Assembly: GCA_040389445.1 (NCBI GenBank)
Contig: JAZJZX010000007.1
Location: 124,001-188,000 of the forward strand
From: UBA5189 sp040389445
GTDB lineage: Bacteria; Chloroflexota; Limnocylindria; Limnocylindrales; CSP1-4
Direction of reading: 5' to 3'
DNA length: 64,000 nucleotides
Below, in pieces: positions 40,081-48,341 of the stretch. Positions within the stretch are counted from its first letter, which is position 1, and every line of letters begins with the position of its first letter. The position numbers and the translations under genes are program-made. The notes beneath the pieces were generated by a model. That model was given only the letters and a program-made list of their open reading frames with translations. It had not been told where the DNA came from and made no database searches.

Positions 40081-40815
40081 CTACTTGGATACGGTTGACC
40101 GAACGGGAAGACACAACTGAACCGTACTGACTTCGATGGAGACTCTGGGCTGCCCCAGGTTGCGGGGGCTTGCCACCGGTTTTTGCCCGAAGCTATTCCG
40201 CGCACTCCCGGCCTTGCCCTGGTCGGGACTCGCGCAACTCACCTGAGTCCCGCAGATGGCGATCCCGTGGTGGAGGACAAGCACGAAGCTACGTCCATCG
40301 ACTGTGTATGAAATCTCGATTCCGTCCCACCCGCCACCGTCAGTTCCAACGCGGCCCAAGCCGATGAGCATTTCGGTGTACCTGCCAGTGACGGCGTAGT
40401 CGCAGGGTTGGGTAACGGCATAGCCGGAGAGACTGCTCATCGGGTCCGGATCCAGGTCTGGTGCGGGGGGCCAGCCATCTGCGCTCAGGATCGGAACGTG
40501 ACTTGCTGCGACGACAAACTGGCGAACACCAGCCCCCAGGAACTCGAAGCCGGATCCCACAACTCGTGTCGGCTGGACGTTGGAAAGGACCGCTGGTTTA
40601 CTGCCGGTTAGGCACAGCTGAACGCCGAACGTCCAGGCGTCCGCGCCTGGAGCAGGGTCTGTCTTGATCGAGTCTTCGGTCGGCGCGCCGACCGAAGTGA
40701 GCGGACCGGCCCCGTCCTCATGGCTCGTGGGCATCCAGCGCGTTAACGCAAGCACAAGGCCGAGGACGATGACGATCGCCCCCGGCCCTGCGATGAACGC
40801 TACCCGAGAACTCAA
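40081..40815 (-). CDS. membrane-anchored extracellular protein of unknown function
   Basis: A 244-residue protein with one N-terminal helix (VAFIAGPGAIVIVLGLVLAL) and an extracytoplasmic domain containing several cysteines (FGVQLCLTGSKPAVLSN, VTQPCDYAVTGRYTEMLIGL, VLHHGIAICGTQVSCASPD). The start codon overlaps the stop of the secreted protein gene upstream (ATGA), so the two are made together. No homologous family recognised. Confidence 0.72.
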   Translation of the reverse strand: MSSRVAFIAGPGAIVIVLGLVLALTRWMPTSHEDGAGPLTSVGAPTEDSIKTDPAPGADAWTFGVQLCLTGSKPAVLSNVQPTRVVGSGFEFLGAGVRQFVVAASHVPILSADGWPPAPDLDPDPMSSLSGYAVTQPCDYAVTGRYTEMLIGLGRVGTDGGGWDGIEISYTVDGRSFVLVLHHGIAICGTQVSCASPDQGKAGSARNSFGQKPVASPRNLGQPRVSIEVSTVQLCLPVRSTVSK

Positions 40816-41945
40816 CGGCCGGTGCGGACCATGCTTGCCAGCGACGGAACGGCATTGCTCCCATAAATCTTACCGTTAGACACAAGGCGATAAGACAGGG
40901 TCCTTCCCGAGTCGTAGTTCGTATCAACCGAGAGATTGATCCCGATAAGGCCGGCGATCAGGACACCCGTAGCCGTCGTGAAGTGCTGTCCGGTGCTGCT
41001 CGACCGCACCCAAACGCCGGCCGAGACATTGACCGGGTTCGTGGTGAAGCCTGGGTTGGACGACGATACGTATGTGAAGCCACCTGTGCCGTACAGTTCT
41101 TGTTCCATCCAGGAATTCTGAGCTCCACCAATTGTGCACACCCATTGGTACTTGCCGTACCGGTGTTGTTCGTGATACTCGCGGTAGTTGATCGACTCGC
41201 TCCAAATGAATGAAAGACCTACCGTCGTACTCGTGGTTCCGCTCGCTGTCCAGCTACCATACGCACCGGAACCGCTAACTGCGGCTCCCACCGTCATTGC
41301 ATGGGTCGATGAGGTATCCATCCAGCCGGTGTCAAGGCCGTACGGCCAAGTCTTACCAATGATCACATCTGCATCCCATGTGGATTTCAGGAGCCAGTGG
41401 CACTGTGCTCCTGCTAGGTCTGGTACGGTGCTGGCGTTTTGAAGGGCGGGACTCGAACCCATAGCTCTCGATGCGTCGATGTTGATCGCGGGCGCAGCGC
41501 GGCCGTTCAAGGCGCCAGGCACAAGTAGGGTTCCTTCGAAGTCGGACGTCCAACCGAACGCTTGCAGGTTCACACTTCCGTCGGCATTTACGCGATCGGG
41601 TGAGACGAGTGCGGGATCAACGCGGAGGACGAAGCGACCGTCTGGACCCGCTTGGGCCCATCCCACGGTCGGAGTCGAAACCTCTGATCCGACCTCGAGC
41701 CCCCGTTTGGTGGCTTCGTTTGGCCACGCCACGACCGCGAGAGTCCCGGTGGTGGCGATACCCGCTTTATCGCGAAGCGTGCCAGTGGCGATGACCGGTC
41801 CTGTCGTGACGGACCTACTGAGGATTGAAGGATCCACCTGCGTAGGCACACGTGCGTCCGTCACGGCGAAACCGAGAGCCGGCGATGCCTGCATGACCGA
41901 TGACACTAGGATGGCCGATGCCAGACCTCTCCAGAAGAACCGCAT
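40812..41945 (-). CDS. large secreted protein of unknown function
   Basis: A 377-residue exported protein from ATG 41945 (MRFFWRGLASAILVSSVMQA, cleavage after SPALG). An N-terminal Ig-like or transthyretin-like module (ATGTLRDKAGIATTGTLAVV, DGRFVLRVDPALV, GTLLVPGALNGRAAPAINID) is followed by an aromatic-rich beta domain (HRYGKYQWVCTIGGAQNSW, VSAGVWVRSSSTGQHFTTAT). The two-cysteine core and repeated Ser/Thr/Gly strands suggest an adhesin- or hydrolase-like extracellular protein, but no catalytic motif is seen. It is the first gene of a three-gene unit with a membrane-anchored protein and a lipoprotein. Confidence 0.72.
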   Translation of the reverse strand: MRFFWRGLASAILVSSVMQASPALGFAVTDARVPTQVDPSILSRSVTTGPVIATGTLRDKAGIATTGTLAVVAWPNEATKRGLEVGSEVSTPTVGWAQAGPDGRFVLRVDPALVSPDRVNADGSVNLQAFGWTSDFEGTLLVPGALNGRAAPAINIDASRAMGSSPALQNASTVPDLAGAQCHWLLKSTWDADVIIGKTWPYGLDTGWMDTSSTHAMTVGAAVSGSGAYGSWTASGTTSTTVGLSFIWSESINYREYHEQHRYGKYQWVCTIGGAQNSWMEQELYGTGGFTYVSSSNPGFTTNPVNVSAGVWVRSSSTGQHFTTATGVLIAGLIGINLSVDTNYDSGRTLSYRLVSNGKIYGSNAVPSLASMVRTGR

Positions 41946-42345
41946 TTCCCCCCCCGCTTTCACCGCGGTCAGCCTTGGTCTTCGTCGCCTGAGTGGAGGC
42001 GAACGGCGAGCGGAGCTTAGTATTGCTGTCTCCTGCGGTCAAAAGAAGTTTTCCAAGATTCGGCGGCGTCGGACACGCGGAGGCGTCGTTCAGCCACGAC
42101 TAAGCGACCAGAGAGCGCGGCACGCCCTTGTCGGCACGCGCGATCCTATCACCCTCATCGTCGAGCCCGACGACCCGCGCCGCGATCGACGCCTCGCCCT
42201 CGAGGACCGCGTACAGTAACTGAAGATCGCGTTTGCCAGTTGTGAGGTCCGGCGGCCGAGGGTCAGCCAGTGGCCCGGAACCCGGTCCCCGTCACGCCGG
42301 GCGAACTAGGCCGACGCCTGCGACCACGCCCAGGATCCAGCCTGA
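41946..42345. other. intergenic region, no clear gene
   Basis: About 400 bp. The part next to 41945 is AT-richer and should hold the promoter of the secreted cluster. A forward stretch ending at about 42219 (ITLIVEPDDPRRDRRLALED) may be the tail of a lost gene. Nothing firm is visible. Confidence 0.35.
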
Positions 42346-42849
42346 TCAGAACCGCGGCGCCGGAACCTCCGATTCCGGCTGGGTGACGTCCACCACCTCA
42401 GCGGCGAGCGCCGCCACGAGGTCGGACGGCGCGAGGTGCAGGTTCACCCCGAACCCGCCGCCGCCGATCGCCACGACCGACTCTTCGAGGATCGCCGCGT
42501 CGGCGATCACCGGCCAGGGCCGTGACGAACCGAACGGCGTGATCGTGTAGCGGACGTAGCCCGTCACGGCGAGTGCCTCGTCCGCGTCGGGCAGGGACAT
42601 GCGCGTGATCCCGAGGTGGGCGCGCAGCTTCGGCCAGTCGAACCGCCGGCCCGCGGGCACCAGCACGAACAGGTAGTCATCCTCACCACGGCGGACAACG
42701 ATCGTCCGGAGCAGCGCCCGGAGCGGGATTCCCTGGCGCTCGGCGGCCTCCTCGGCGGATCGTGCCGGCTCGATCCGGACCACGCGATGCGGGATCCCGG
42801 CGGCTGCAATCGCGTCGAGGGCCGGGGTGCAGGCGGACGAGTCAGGCAT
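42346..42849 (-). CDS. ybaK: YbaK/EbsC-type aminoacyl-tRNA deacylase
   Basis: A 167-residue trans-editing protein of the YbaK/ProX family, which hydrolyses mischarged tRNAs such as Cys-tRNA-Pro. Recognisable: LDAIAAAGIPHRVVRIEPAR, EAAERQGIPLRALLRTIVVR, LFVLVPAGRRFDWPKLRAHL (with the conserved lysine region), YVRYTITPFGSSRPWPVIAD, and GGGGFGVNLHLAPSDLVAAL. TAGGAT lies 7 nt before ATG 42849. A truncated copy of its first 40 codons is at 45554-45640. Confidence 0.92.
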   Translation of the reverse strand: MPDSSACTPALDAIAAAGIPHRVVRIEPARSAEEAAERQGIPLRALLRTIVVRRGEDDYLFVLVPAGRRFDWPKLRAHLGITRMSLPDADEALAVTGYVRYTITPFGSSRPWPVIADAAILEESVVAIGGGGFGVNLHLAPSDLVAALAAEVVDVTQPESEVPAPRF

Positions 42850-42856
42850 GGCGGTA

Positions 42857-42876
42857 ATCCTAGCCGCCGCTAGACT
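42857..42876. promoter_or_regulatory. bidirectional leaderless promoter of ybaK and GT4 gene
   Basis: Reverse-strand TAGGAT (42862-42857) is 7 nt from the ybaK ATG; forward TAGACT (42871-42876) is 7 nt from the ATG at 42884. Only 34 bp separate the two start codons and neither gene has a ribosome site. Confidence 0.6.
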
Positions 42877-42883
42877 CGGATCG

Positions 42884-44296
42884 ATGACCTACCTGCCCGA
42901 TGCCCCGTACAGCCGTCCGGCGACCACCCAGGGCCCGCGACCCAGCTCGGCCGCCCCGATCACGCCTCGGCGCATCGGGTTCATCTCGACGCGATTTGCC
43001 GGCACGGACGGCGTGTCGCTGGAAACCGCGAAATGGGCGTCGACGCTCGAGCGGATCGGGCACACCTGCTACTACTTCGCCGGCGTCTGTGACCGACCGC
43101 CCGAACGTAGTCGCGTTGTTCCGGAGGCGTTCTATCGCCATCCCGACATCGAGGCCATCAACCGGCGTGCCTATGTCGGGGAGTGGGACGCGAACGGTCA
43201 TGAGGACGATACGACGCCGGGCCCGAAGAACGTGCCCGGCGTCTCCGTCTCGATCCACACGCGGCCTCCGGCGGTCAGCTTGCGCATCCATGAGCTCCGC
43301 GAGACCTTGAAGGCCGAGTTGCGCGCCTTCGTGGCCCAATTCGAGCTGGAGCTGTTGATCATCGAGAACGCGAGCGCGATCCCGCTGAACCTGCCACTCG
43401 GCCTCGCCCTCGCGGAGTTCGTCGCGGAGACCGGTATGCCGGTCATCGCTCATCACCACGACTTCCACTGGGAGCGCCAGCGGTTCCTCATGAACTGCGT
43501 CCCGGATATCCTCGCGGCGGCGTTCCCGCCGATCCACCCATCCATCCGCCACGTGGTGATCAACTCCATCCAGGCGAGCCAGCTTGCCTCCCGGCATGGC
43601 GTCACCGCGAGAGTGATTCCGAACGTGATGGAATTCGAGGACCCACCGGGGCCGCCTGCCGTCGACCCGGCGATCATCCGTGCGAACCTCGGCGTCGCCA
43701 CCGGCGAGCTCCTTCTGCTCCAGCCCACCCGGGTCATCCAGCGCAAGGGCATCGAGCACGCGATCGAGTTCACCCGACGCCTCGGTCGCCCCGCCCGGCT
43801 GGTGATCTCGCACGCGTCCGGCGATGAGGGGCCCGGGTACGAGACCAGGGTGCGCGAGTTCGCGGATTTGCTGGGCGTGGACGTCCGGTTCGAGTCGGAG
43901 GTCGTGGCCGACAAACCGGGGCACACCCCCGACGGACGGCGCATCTTCACGCTGGCCGACGTCTACCCGGCTGCCGACTTCGTCACCTACCCATCTGCCT
44001 TCGAGGGCTTCGGCAACGCCTTCCTCGAGGCCGTCTACCATCGCCGGCCGATCCTCGTGAACAACTACTCGACGTACGAGGTCGACATTCGACCGCGCGG
44101 CTTCCGCGCCGTGTGGTTCGACGGGTTCATCAGCGACGCGACCATGGCCCTGGCCCGCCGCCTTCTCGACGATCCGCCGCTGGCTGCGGCCTGGGCCGAT
44201 CGGAACTACGAGCTCGGTGCCCGACATTTCTCGTTCACGATCCTTCGACGCCATCTCGAGGACCTGCTCGCCGACTGCTTCGGCGAGGCAGTCTGA
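42884..44296 (+). CDS. GT4-family glycosyltransferase
   Basis: A 470-residue GT-B fold enzyme. N-terminal acceptor half: RRIGFISTRFAGTDGVSLET then AKWASTLERIGHTCYYFAG, and MPVIAHHHDFHWERQRF. C-terminal donor half: LLLLQPTRVIQRKGIEHAIE, VYPAADFVTYPSAFEGFGNA then FLEAV (the E-x7-E region of retaining GT4 enzymes). The N-terminal sequence and length resemble mannosylglucosylglycerate synthase-type enzymes, which make compatible solutes; this assignment is tentative. Followed 3 bp later by a second GT4, so the two probably act in one pathway. Confidence 0.88.
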   Translation: MTYLPDAPYSRPATTQGPRPSSAAPITPRRIGFISTRFAGTDGVSLETAKWASTLERIGHTCYYFAGVCDRPPERSRVVPEAFYRHPDIEAINRRAYVGEWDANGHEDDTTPGPKNVPGVSVSIHTRPPAVSLRIHELRETLKAELRAFVAQFELELLIIENASAIPLNLPLGLALAEFVAETGMPVIAHHHDFHWERQRFLMNCVPDILAAAFPPIHPSIRHVVINSIQASQLASRHGVTARVIPNVMEFEDPPGPPAVDPAIIRANLGVATGELLLLQPTRVIQRKGIEHAIEFTRRLGRPARLVISHASGDEGPGYETRVREFADLLGVDVRFESEVVADKPGHTPDGRRIFTLADVYPAADFVTYPSAFEGFGNAFLEAVYHRRPILVNNYSTYEVDIRPRGFRAVWFDGFISDATMALARRLLDDPPLAAAWADRNYELGARHFSFTILRRHLEDLLADCFGEAV

Positions 44297-44299
44297 TCG

Positions 44300-45538
44300 A
44301 TGGGGCTCCGGGTCGGGCTCCTTCACTACACGGCGCCACCCGTCGCGGGCGGCGTGGAGGTCGTGCTCGGCCAGCAGGCGCGCCTCCTGGCCGAGGCTGG
44401 ACACCATGTGCGGATCATCGTTGGTCGTGGCGGCTCGACGGACCCTCGTGTAAAGGTCGCCCGGGTGCCGCTCGCGGACACTCGCCATCCGGCGATCCTG
44501 GCGGCCCGCACGTCGCTGGACGGGGGGAGCGTTCCATCGACATTCGCGACGCTCGTGGCCGCTCTCGCGGCCGACCTGCGCTCGTCGATCGGCGACCTGG
44601 ATGTCCTGGTGGCCCACAACGTCTGTGCGCTTCACTTCAACCTGCCGCTGACGGCCGCGCTCCATGAGGTCACCGCAGAACCGCACGGCCCGGCACTGGT
44701 GGCCTGGCAGCACGACCTGGCCTGGACGTCGGCGCCGTATGCCCGGCATCTGCACCCTGGATATCCGTGGGACCTCCTCCGGGATCCTTGGCCGCGGACG
44801 ACCTACGTCGCGGTGTCGGAGGCGAGGCAGAAGGAGCAGATGCGCCTCAGCGGGCTGCCGTTGGAGGACGTCCGCGTCGTGCCGAATGGCGTCGACGTGA
44901 GCCGCCTCCTGGGGTTGGATCCGTCCACGCAGCGAATCGTGGAGGGGCTCGGCCTGCCCGGCCCGGGGCCCATCCTGCTGGTCCCGGCCCGGATCACCCC
45001 TCGCAAGAACCTGGAGTTCGCGATCCGCATCGTGGCGGAGGTTCGACGCCTGGGCGATGACCCGCGCCTGATCATCACGGGTCAGCTTGACCCGCACGAC
45101 CCCACCGCGAACGAGTACTTCCAGGGGCTCAGTGCGCTGGCGACGGCGGTCGGCGTGGCCGATGTCGTCCATTTCCTGGCCGTCGAGCAGGGGCGTTCGA
45201 CATCGCGGCGCGTGGTCACCGACCTCTACCGGATCGCGGACGCGCTCCTGCTTCCCAGCCACGACGAGGGGTTCGGGCTGCCCATCCTCGAGGCGGCGGT
45301 CTCTCGCCTCCCGGTGATCTGCGCGAATATCGCGTCACTCCGCGAACTGGCCGGGCTCGACGCCACGTATTTCGATCCCGCGGAGGATCCCGCCACGGTG
45401 GCGGCCCTGATCCGCGCTCGGCTGGCGGACGAACCGGTGTCGCGTCTCGCCGATCGCGTCCGCCGCGAGTACGGCTGGCCGGCAATCTACGCGACCCGGA
45501 TCGAACCGCTGCTCCGGGAGGTCGCCGGCAAGAGGTGA
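44300..45538 (+). CDS. GT4-family glycosyltransferase
   Basis: A 412-residue GT-B enzyme. Acceptor half: LRVGLLHYTAPPVAGGVEVV, HHVRIIVGRGGSTDPRVK, VAWQHDLAWTSAPYARHLH. Donor half: VRVVPNGVDVSRLLGL, PILLVPARITPRKNLEFAIR, YRIADALLLPSHDEGFGLPI then LEAAVSRLPVICAN (E-x7-E). It is cotranscribed with the preceding GT4. The gene block 42887-45553 is flanked by copies of the ybaK 5' region. Confidence 0.9.
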   Translation: MGLRVGLLHYTAPPVAGGVEVVLGQQARLLAEAGHHVRIIVGRGGSTDPRVKVARVPLADTRHPAILAARTSLDGGSVPSTFATLVAALAADLRSSIGDLDVLVAHNVCALHFNLPLTAALHEVTAEPHGPALVAWQHDLAWTSAPYARHLHPGYPWDLLRDPWPRTTYVAVSEARQKEQMRLSGLPLEDVRVVPNGVDVSRLLGLDPSTQRIVEGLGLPGPGPILLVPARITPRKNLEFAIRIVAEVRRLGDDPRLIITGQLDPHDPTANEYFQGLSALATAVGVADVVHFLAVEQGRSTSRRVVTDLYRIADALLLPSHDEGFGLPILEAAVSRLPVICANIASLRELAGLDATYFDPAEDPATVAALIRARLADEPVSRLADRVRREYGWPAIYATRIEPLLREVAGKR

Positions 45539-45553
45539 GGCACAGCGCGGACG

Positions 45554-45640
45554 GCCCTGGCGTTCGGCGGCTTCCTCGGCGGAACGCGCCGGCTCGGTCG
45601 GCACTACGCGATGCGCAATACCGGCAGCGGCAATGGCATC
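45554..45640 (-). pseudogene. truncated copy of ybaK 5' end
   Basis: Reverse-strand frame reads DAIAAAGIAHRVVPTEPARS then AEEAAERQG, matching YbaK residues 12-40, then diverges. The homology continues through the start region and the divergent promoter (TAGACT and start of the next gene), so the whole divergent promoter segment was duplicated. Confidence 0.88.
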
Positions 45641-45642
45641 GC

Positions 45643-45648
45643 TAGACT
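45643..45648 (+). promoter_or_regulatory. -10 box of methyltransferase gene
   Basis: TAGACT, 7 nt before ATG 45656; same element and spacing as at 42871 and part of the duplicated segment. Confidence 0.55.
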
Positions 45649-45655
45649 CGATCCG

Positions 45656-46525
45656 ATGACCGACCCGCATGATGCCTCAGTCGGCACGCCGAACGTCCGT
45701 CCCGCGACCGCCTCGGAGGCGTCGGACGTCCGGGCGATGCACGCGGCCAATCGCGCCGCCTGGGACGAGGCCGCCGAGCGCTACGAGGGCTGGTTCGACG
45801 AGGCCGTCGCGCTCATCCGCGCCGGCGGCTCCAACCTGTTCCCGGTCGAGCACGACCTCATCGGCGATCTCCGCGGCCGTTGCCAGCGCGCCATCCATCT
45901 CCAGTGCGCCGGGGGCCGGGACACGCTGTCGCTCTGGAACCTGGGCGCGGACGAGGTCATCGGCGTGGACATCAGCCCGCGGATGCTGGAGCTGGCGGCG
46001 CGGCTCACGGCGGCCACGGGCGCCCCGGCGCGCTGGATCGAGGCCGACGTCCTCGACACGCCCCATGACCTCGATGGCACGGCCGACCTCGTGTACACCG
46101 GCCGTGGCGCGATCATCTGGCTCCAGGACCTCGATGCCTGGGCTGCCGTCCTGCGCCGGCTCCTGTCCCCGACCGGGCGCCTCGTGATCTTCGACGGCCA
46201 CCCGGCCGAGTGGTTGTTCGATGCCGACGAGGACGGACGCTGGATGGCCACCGACTACGACTATTTCGGCGGACCGGAGGCCTCGAAGGGCTGGGCGCCT
46301 GAGTACATCGACCGCCTGTCGCTCGCGGAGGACGACCAGAGCTGGAAGTTCGCCCGAGCGTGGACGCTGGGCGAGATCATTACCGCGCTCCTGGGCGCGG
46401 GCCTTCGCCTCGAACGCGTCACGGAGCACCCGATCGACTGGTGGGCGGGCCACCTGGACGTCCGGCCGGAGGAACGCGGCCGGGTTCCCTTGTCGTTCTC
46501 CATCGTGGCGACGCGGGGCGGATGA
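45656..46525 (+). CDS. class I SAM-dependent methyltransferase
   Basis: A 289-residue methyltransferase. Motif I is variant: IHLQCAGGRDTLSLWNLGAD, then EVIGVDISPRMLELAARLTA, WIEADVLDTPHDLDGTADLV, and VLRRLLSPTGRLVIFDGHPA. The C-terminal half (DYDYFGGPEASKGWAPEYID, FARAWTLGEIITALLGAGLR) resembles small-molecule methyltransferases. ATG 45656 fits the -10 spacing and gives MTDPHDASVG, which resembles MTYLPDAPYS at 42884, as expected from the shared ancestral start region. Confidence 0.88.
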   Translation: MTDPHDASVGTPNVRPATASEASDVRAMHAANRAAWDEAAERYEGWFDEAVALIRAGGSNLFPVEHDLIGDLRGRCQRAIHLQCAGGRDTLSLWNLGADEVIGVDISPRMLELAARLTAATGAPARWIEADVLDTPHDLDGTADLVYTGRGAIIWLQDLDAWAAVLRRLLSPTGRLVIFDGHPAEWLFDADEDGRWMATDYDYFGGPEASKGWAPEYIDRLSLAEDDQSWKFARAWTLGEIITALLGAGLRLERVTEHPIDWWAGHLDVRPEERGRVPLSFSIVATRGG

Positions 46526-46575
46526 AGAAGGCCCGCCCGGCAGCCGTGACGGACAGGCCGCGCGACCCAGATCTG

Positions 46576-46710
46576 GTGCGTCGTGGGCCCGGCCGGTGCG
46601 TCGTGGGCCCGGCCGGTGCGTCGCAGGCCCGGCCGGTGCGTCGTGGGCTCGGCCCGTGCGTCGTTAGCCCGGCCCGTGCGTCGTTGGCCCGGCCCGTGAG
46701 TCGTTTAGGG
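46576..46710. repeat. 20-bp tandem repeat array, six to seven units
   Basis: Units start at 46576, 46596, 46616, 46636, 46656, 46676 and 46696 with consensus GTGCGTCGTGGGCCCGGCCG; later units drift. There are no spacers. The array lies between a methyltransferase and AlaX (convergent), in a 409-bp gene-free stretch (46526-46934) that otherwise shows nothing. Confidence 0.95.
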
Positions 46711-46934
46711 GTGCATTTTCGACACGACCGAGCTGGTCACGCAGCACGGATCGACGTTCCGGGCGACATGACGAGCGTGCTCGAGCGGGGAATGCTGCGG
46801 CAGACGCATCAAGCCCTCGGGCCGCCTGGTGGACGGGCGGATCAGCCGCTGGGGACGACATTCCGGACCCCAAGCGGCAGACGAGGGCGCTTGATCGCGT
46901 GGCAAGGCATGGGGGTCAACCGCCAGGGTGAGCC

Positions 46935-47666
46935 CTACTCGCCCAGGGCGATCCTGATCCGCTTGTTGATCCGCCCCTTGGATTCGTAGCCCGTCACCCG
47001 GATCGCACCGACCTCGCGGGTGTTTGCGACATGCGTGCCGCCGTCGGCCTGGAGATCGAGCCCGACGATCTCGATGGTCCGAATCTCCTCGATTCCGGGC
47101 GGCAGAAGGTTGACCTTGGTCCGGATCAGGTCCGGGATCGCGAAGGCCTCGTCGCGTGGCAGCACGTTCACCCGGACATCGCGCGCCTGTGCAAGTTCGG
47201 CGTTGACCGTCGCCTCGATCTCATCCACGAGGTCGCCGCCCATGCGTTCGAATTCGAAGTCCATGCGGCCGGCGCCCGGTTCCATGTTCCCGCCGGTGAC
47301 GAGCGCGCCGTAGTCCCGCCAGACCACGCCGCACAGCGCGTGGAGGGCGGTATGCGTTCGCATCAGGGCAAAGCGCCGCGTCCAGTCGAGGTCGAGATGG
47401 AGTCGATCACCAACGGCCGGCGGCTCGACGCCCGCCTCCAGCTCATGGACGATCTCGCCCTCGGACTTGCGCGCGCCCTGGACCGTCCAGGAGCGGCCGT
47501 CGGTGCTGCGCAGGAGGAGCCCTCGATCCGATGGCTGCCCGCCGCCGCCCGGATAGAAGACGGTCTGGTCGAGGACGACCAACGGCGCGCCGGCGAGGTC
47601 CACGGCGACCACCCTCGCTTCGACCGTTCGCGCGTAGGCGTCCTGGTAGCAGAGCTGGAGATTCAC
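46935..47666 (-). CDS. alaX: alanyl-tRNA editing protein AlaX
   Basis: A 243-residue AlaX-M type trans-editing factor that deacylates Ser- or Gly-tRNA-Ala. N-terminal beta domain: VVLDQTVFYPGGGGQPSDRG. Zinc-site motif 1 is MRTHTALHALCGVVW (HxxxH). Motif 2 reads LQADGGTHVANTREVGAIRV, where CxxxH is DGGTH: the usual Cys ligand is Asp. GAGRMDFEFERMGGDLV and the C-terminal KGRINKRIRIAL are conserved. The GTG start at 47666 has TACGCT 6 nt upstream. Confidence 0.92.
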   Translation of the reverse strand: MNLQLCYQDAYARTVEARVVAVDLAGAPLVVLDQTVFYPGGGGQPSDRGLLLRSTDGRSWTVQGARKSEGEIVHELEAGVEPPAVGDRLHLDLDWTRRFALMRTHTALHALCGVVWRDYGALVTGGNMEPGAGRMDFEFERMGGDLVDEIEATVNAELAQARDVRVNVLPRDEAFAIPDLIRTKVNLLPPGIEEIRTIEIVGLDLQADGGTHVANTREVGAIRVTGYESKGRINKRIRIALGE

Positions 47667-47672
47667 TGGTCG

Positions 47673-47678
47673 AGCGTA
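47673..47678 (-). promoter_or_regulatory. -10 box of alaX
   Basis: TACGCT on the reverse strand, 6 nt before the GTG at 47666; leaderless type. Confidence 0.45.
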
Positions 47679-47822
47679 GCGTGACGACAGCCCTTACGCT
47701 CACTCCTGATTACCTGCGCCCTCGAACAGATGTGGGCATCGACAAGCGGAACGGTCGAGCGTCAAGGTCGCGCGGCGATCAGGGATCGCAATGCACCACT
47801 GCCAACGGGGTTGACAGCTCCC

Positions 47823-48293
47823 CTACGGCATACCCATGCCGATGATGTCGCCGGTCGCGTCATCAACGATGAAGTAACCCGTCGCACTGTGGATCGGCTT
47901 GGCGCCAGGCGGAACCCGGAGTCCCACAAACGCACCCTCGGCGCGGACGACCCATACGGTGGCTGCCGCATCAGGCGAGCCATCCACGGGGGCGCCGGCT
48001 CCCGACTCGACTGCTGCAAGCTCAGACATCGGAACGACCGTCATGCTCTTCACCGTTGCGGGACTCGTCGCTCCGCCCATCTCCGTAAGTCGGGCCGTTA
48101 TCGTTGTGGCGACTTGGGCCGCAGTCAGGTTGTGCGACGCGACACGATAATCGACCGGGTAGTCAGGGGATGCTCCCATGGCGCCGGTGACGCGACTCAG
48201 CGCGATAACCGCGAGAACGAGCCCCGCAATCGCGACGACACCTGCCGGCAACGCGGAATTGGCCTTCGGCCGGCCCGGCTTCACGTTCATCAT
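47823..48293 (-). CDS. membrane-anchored protein of unknown function
   Basis: About 156 residues from ATG 48293 or 48290. After a short basic N-terminus the helix LPAGVVAIAGLVLAVIALSR anchors it, and the outer domain includes DYRVASHNLTAAQVATTITA, VWVVRAEGAFVGLRVPPGAK and ATGYFIVDDATGDIIGM. It lies 48 bp after a truncated secreted-type reading frame and fits the anchored-partner pattern. Lower G+C than AlaX. No family recognised. Confidence 0.65.
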   Translation of the reverse strand: MMNVKPGRPKANSALPAGVVAIAGLVLAVIALSRVTGAMGASPDYPVDYRVASHNLTAAQVATTITARLTEMGGATSPATVKSMTVVPMSELAAVESGAGAPVDGSPDAAATVWVVRAEGAFVGLRVPPGAKPIHSATGYFIVDDATGDIIGMGMP

Positions 48294-48341
48294 CTGTAAT
48301 GCTCCGTCAAACGACACGCAACGGCCATCGTGCTCCTGCTG

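Noticed and set aside
42860..45262. Reverse open frame of 800 codons
   Set aside because: Antisense shadow of the two glycosyltransferases with no recognisable domain.
46576..46710. Possible CRISPR array
   Set aside because: Units are directly contiguous 20-mers with no spacers, no palindromic repeat and no cas genes.
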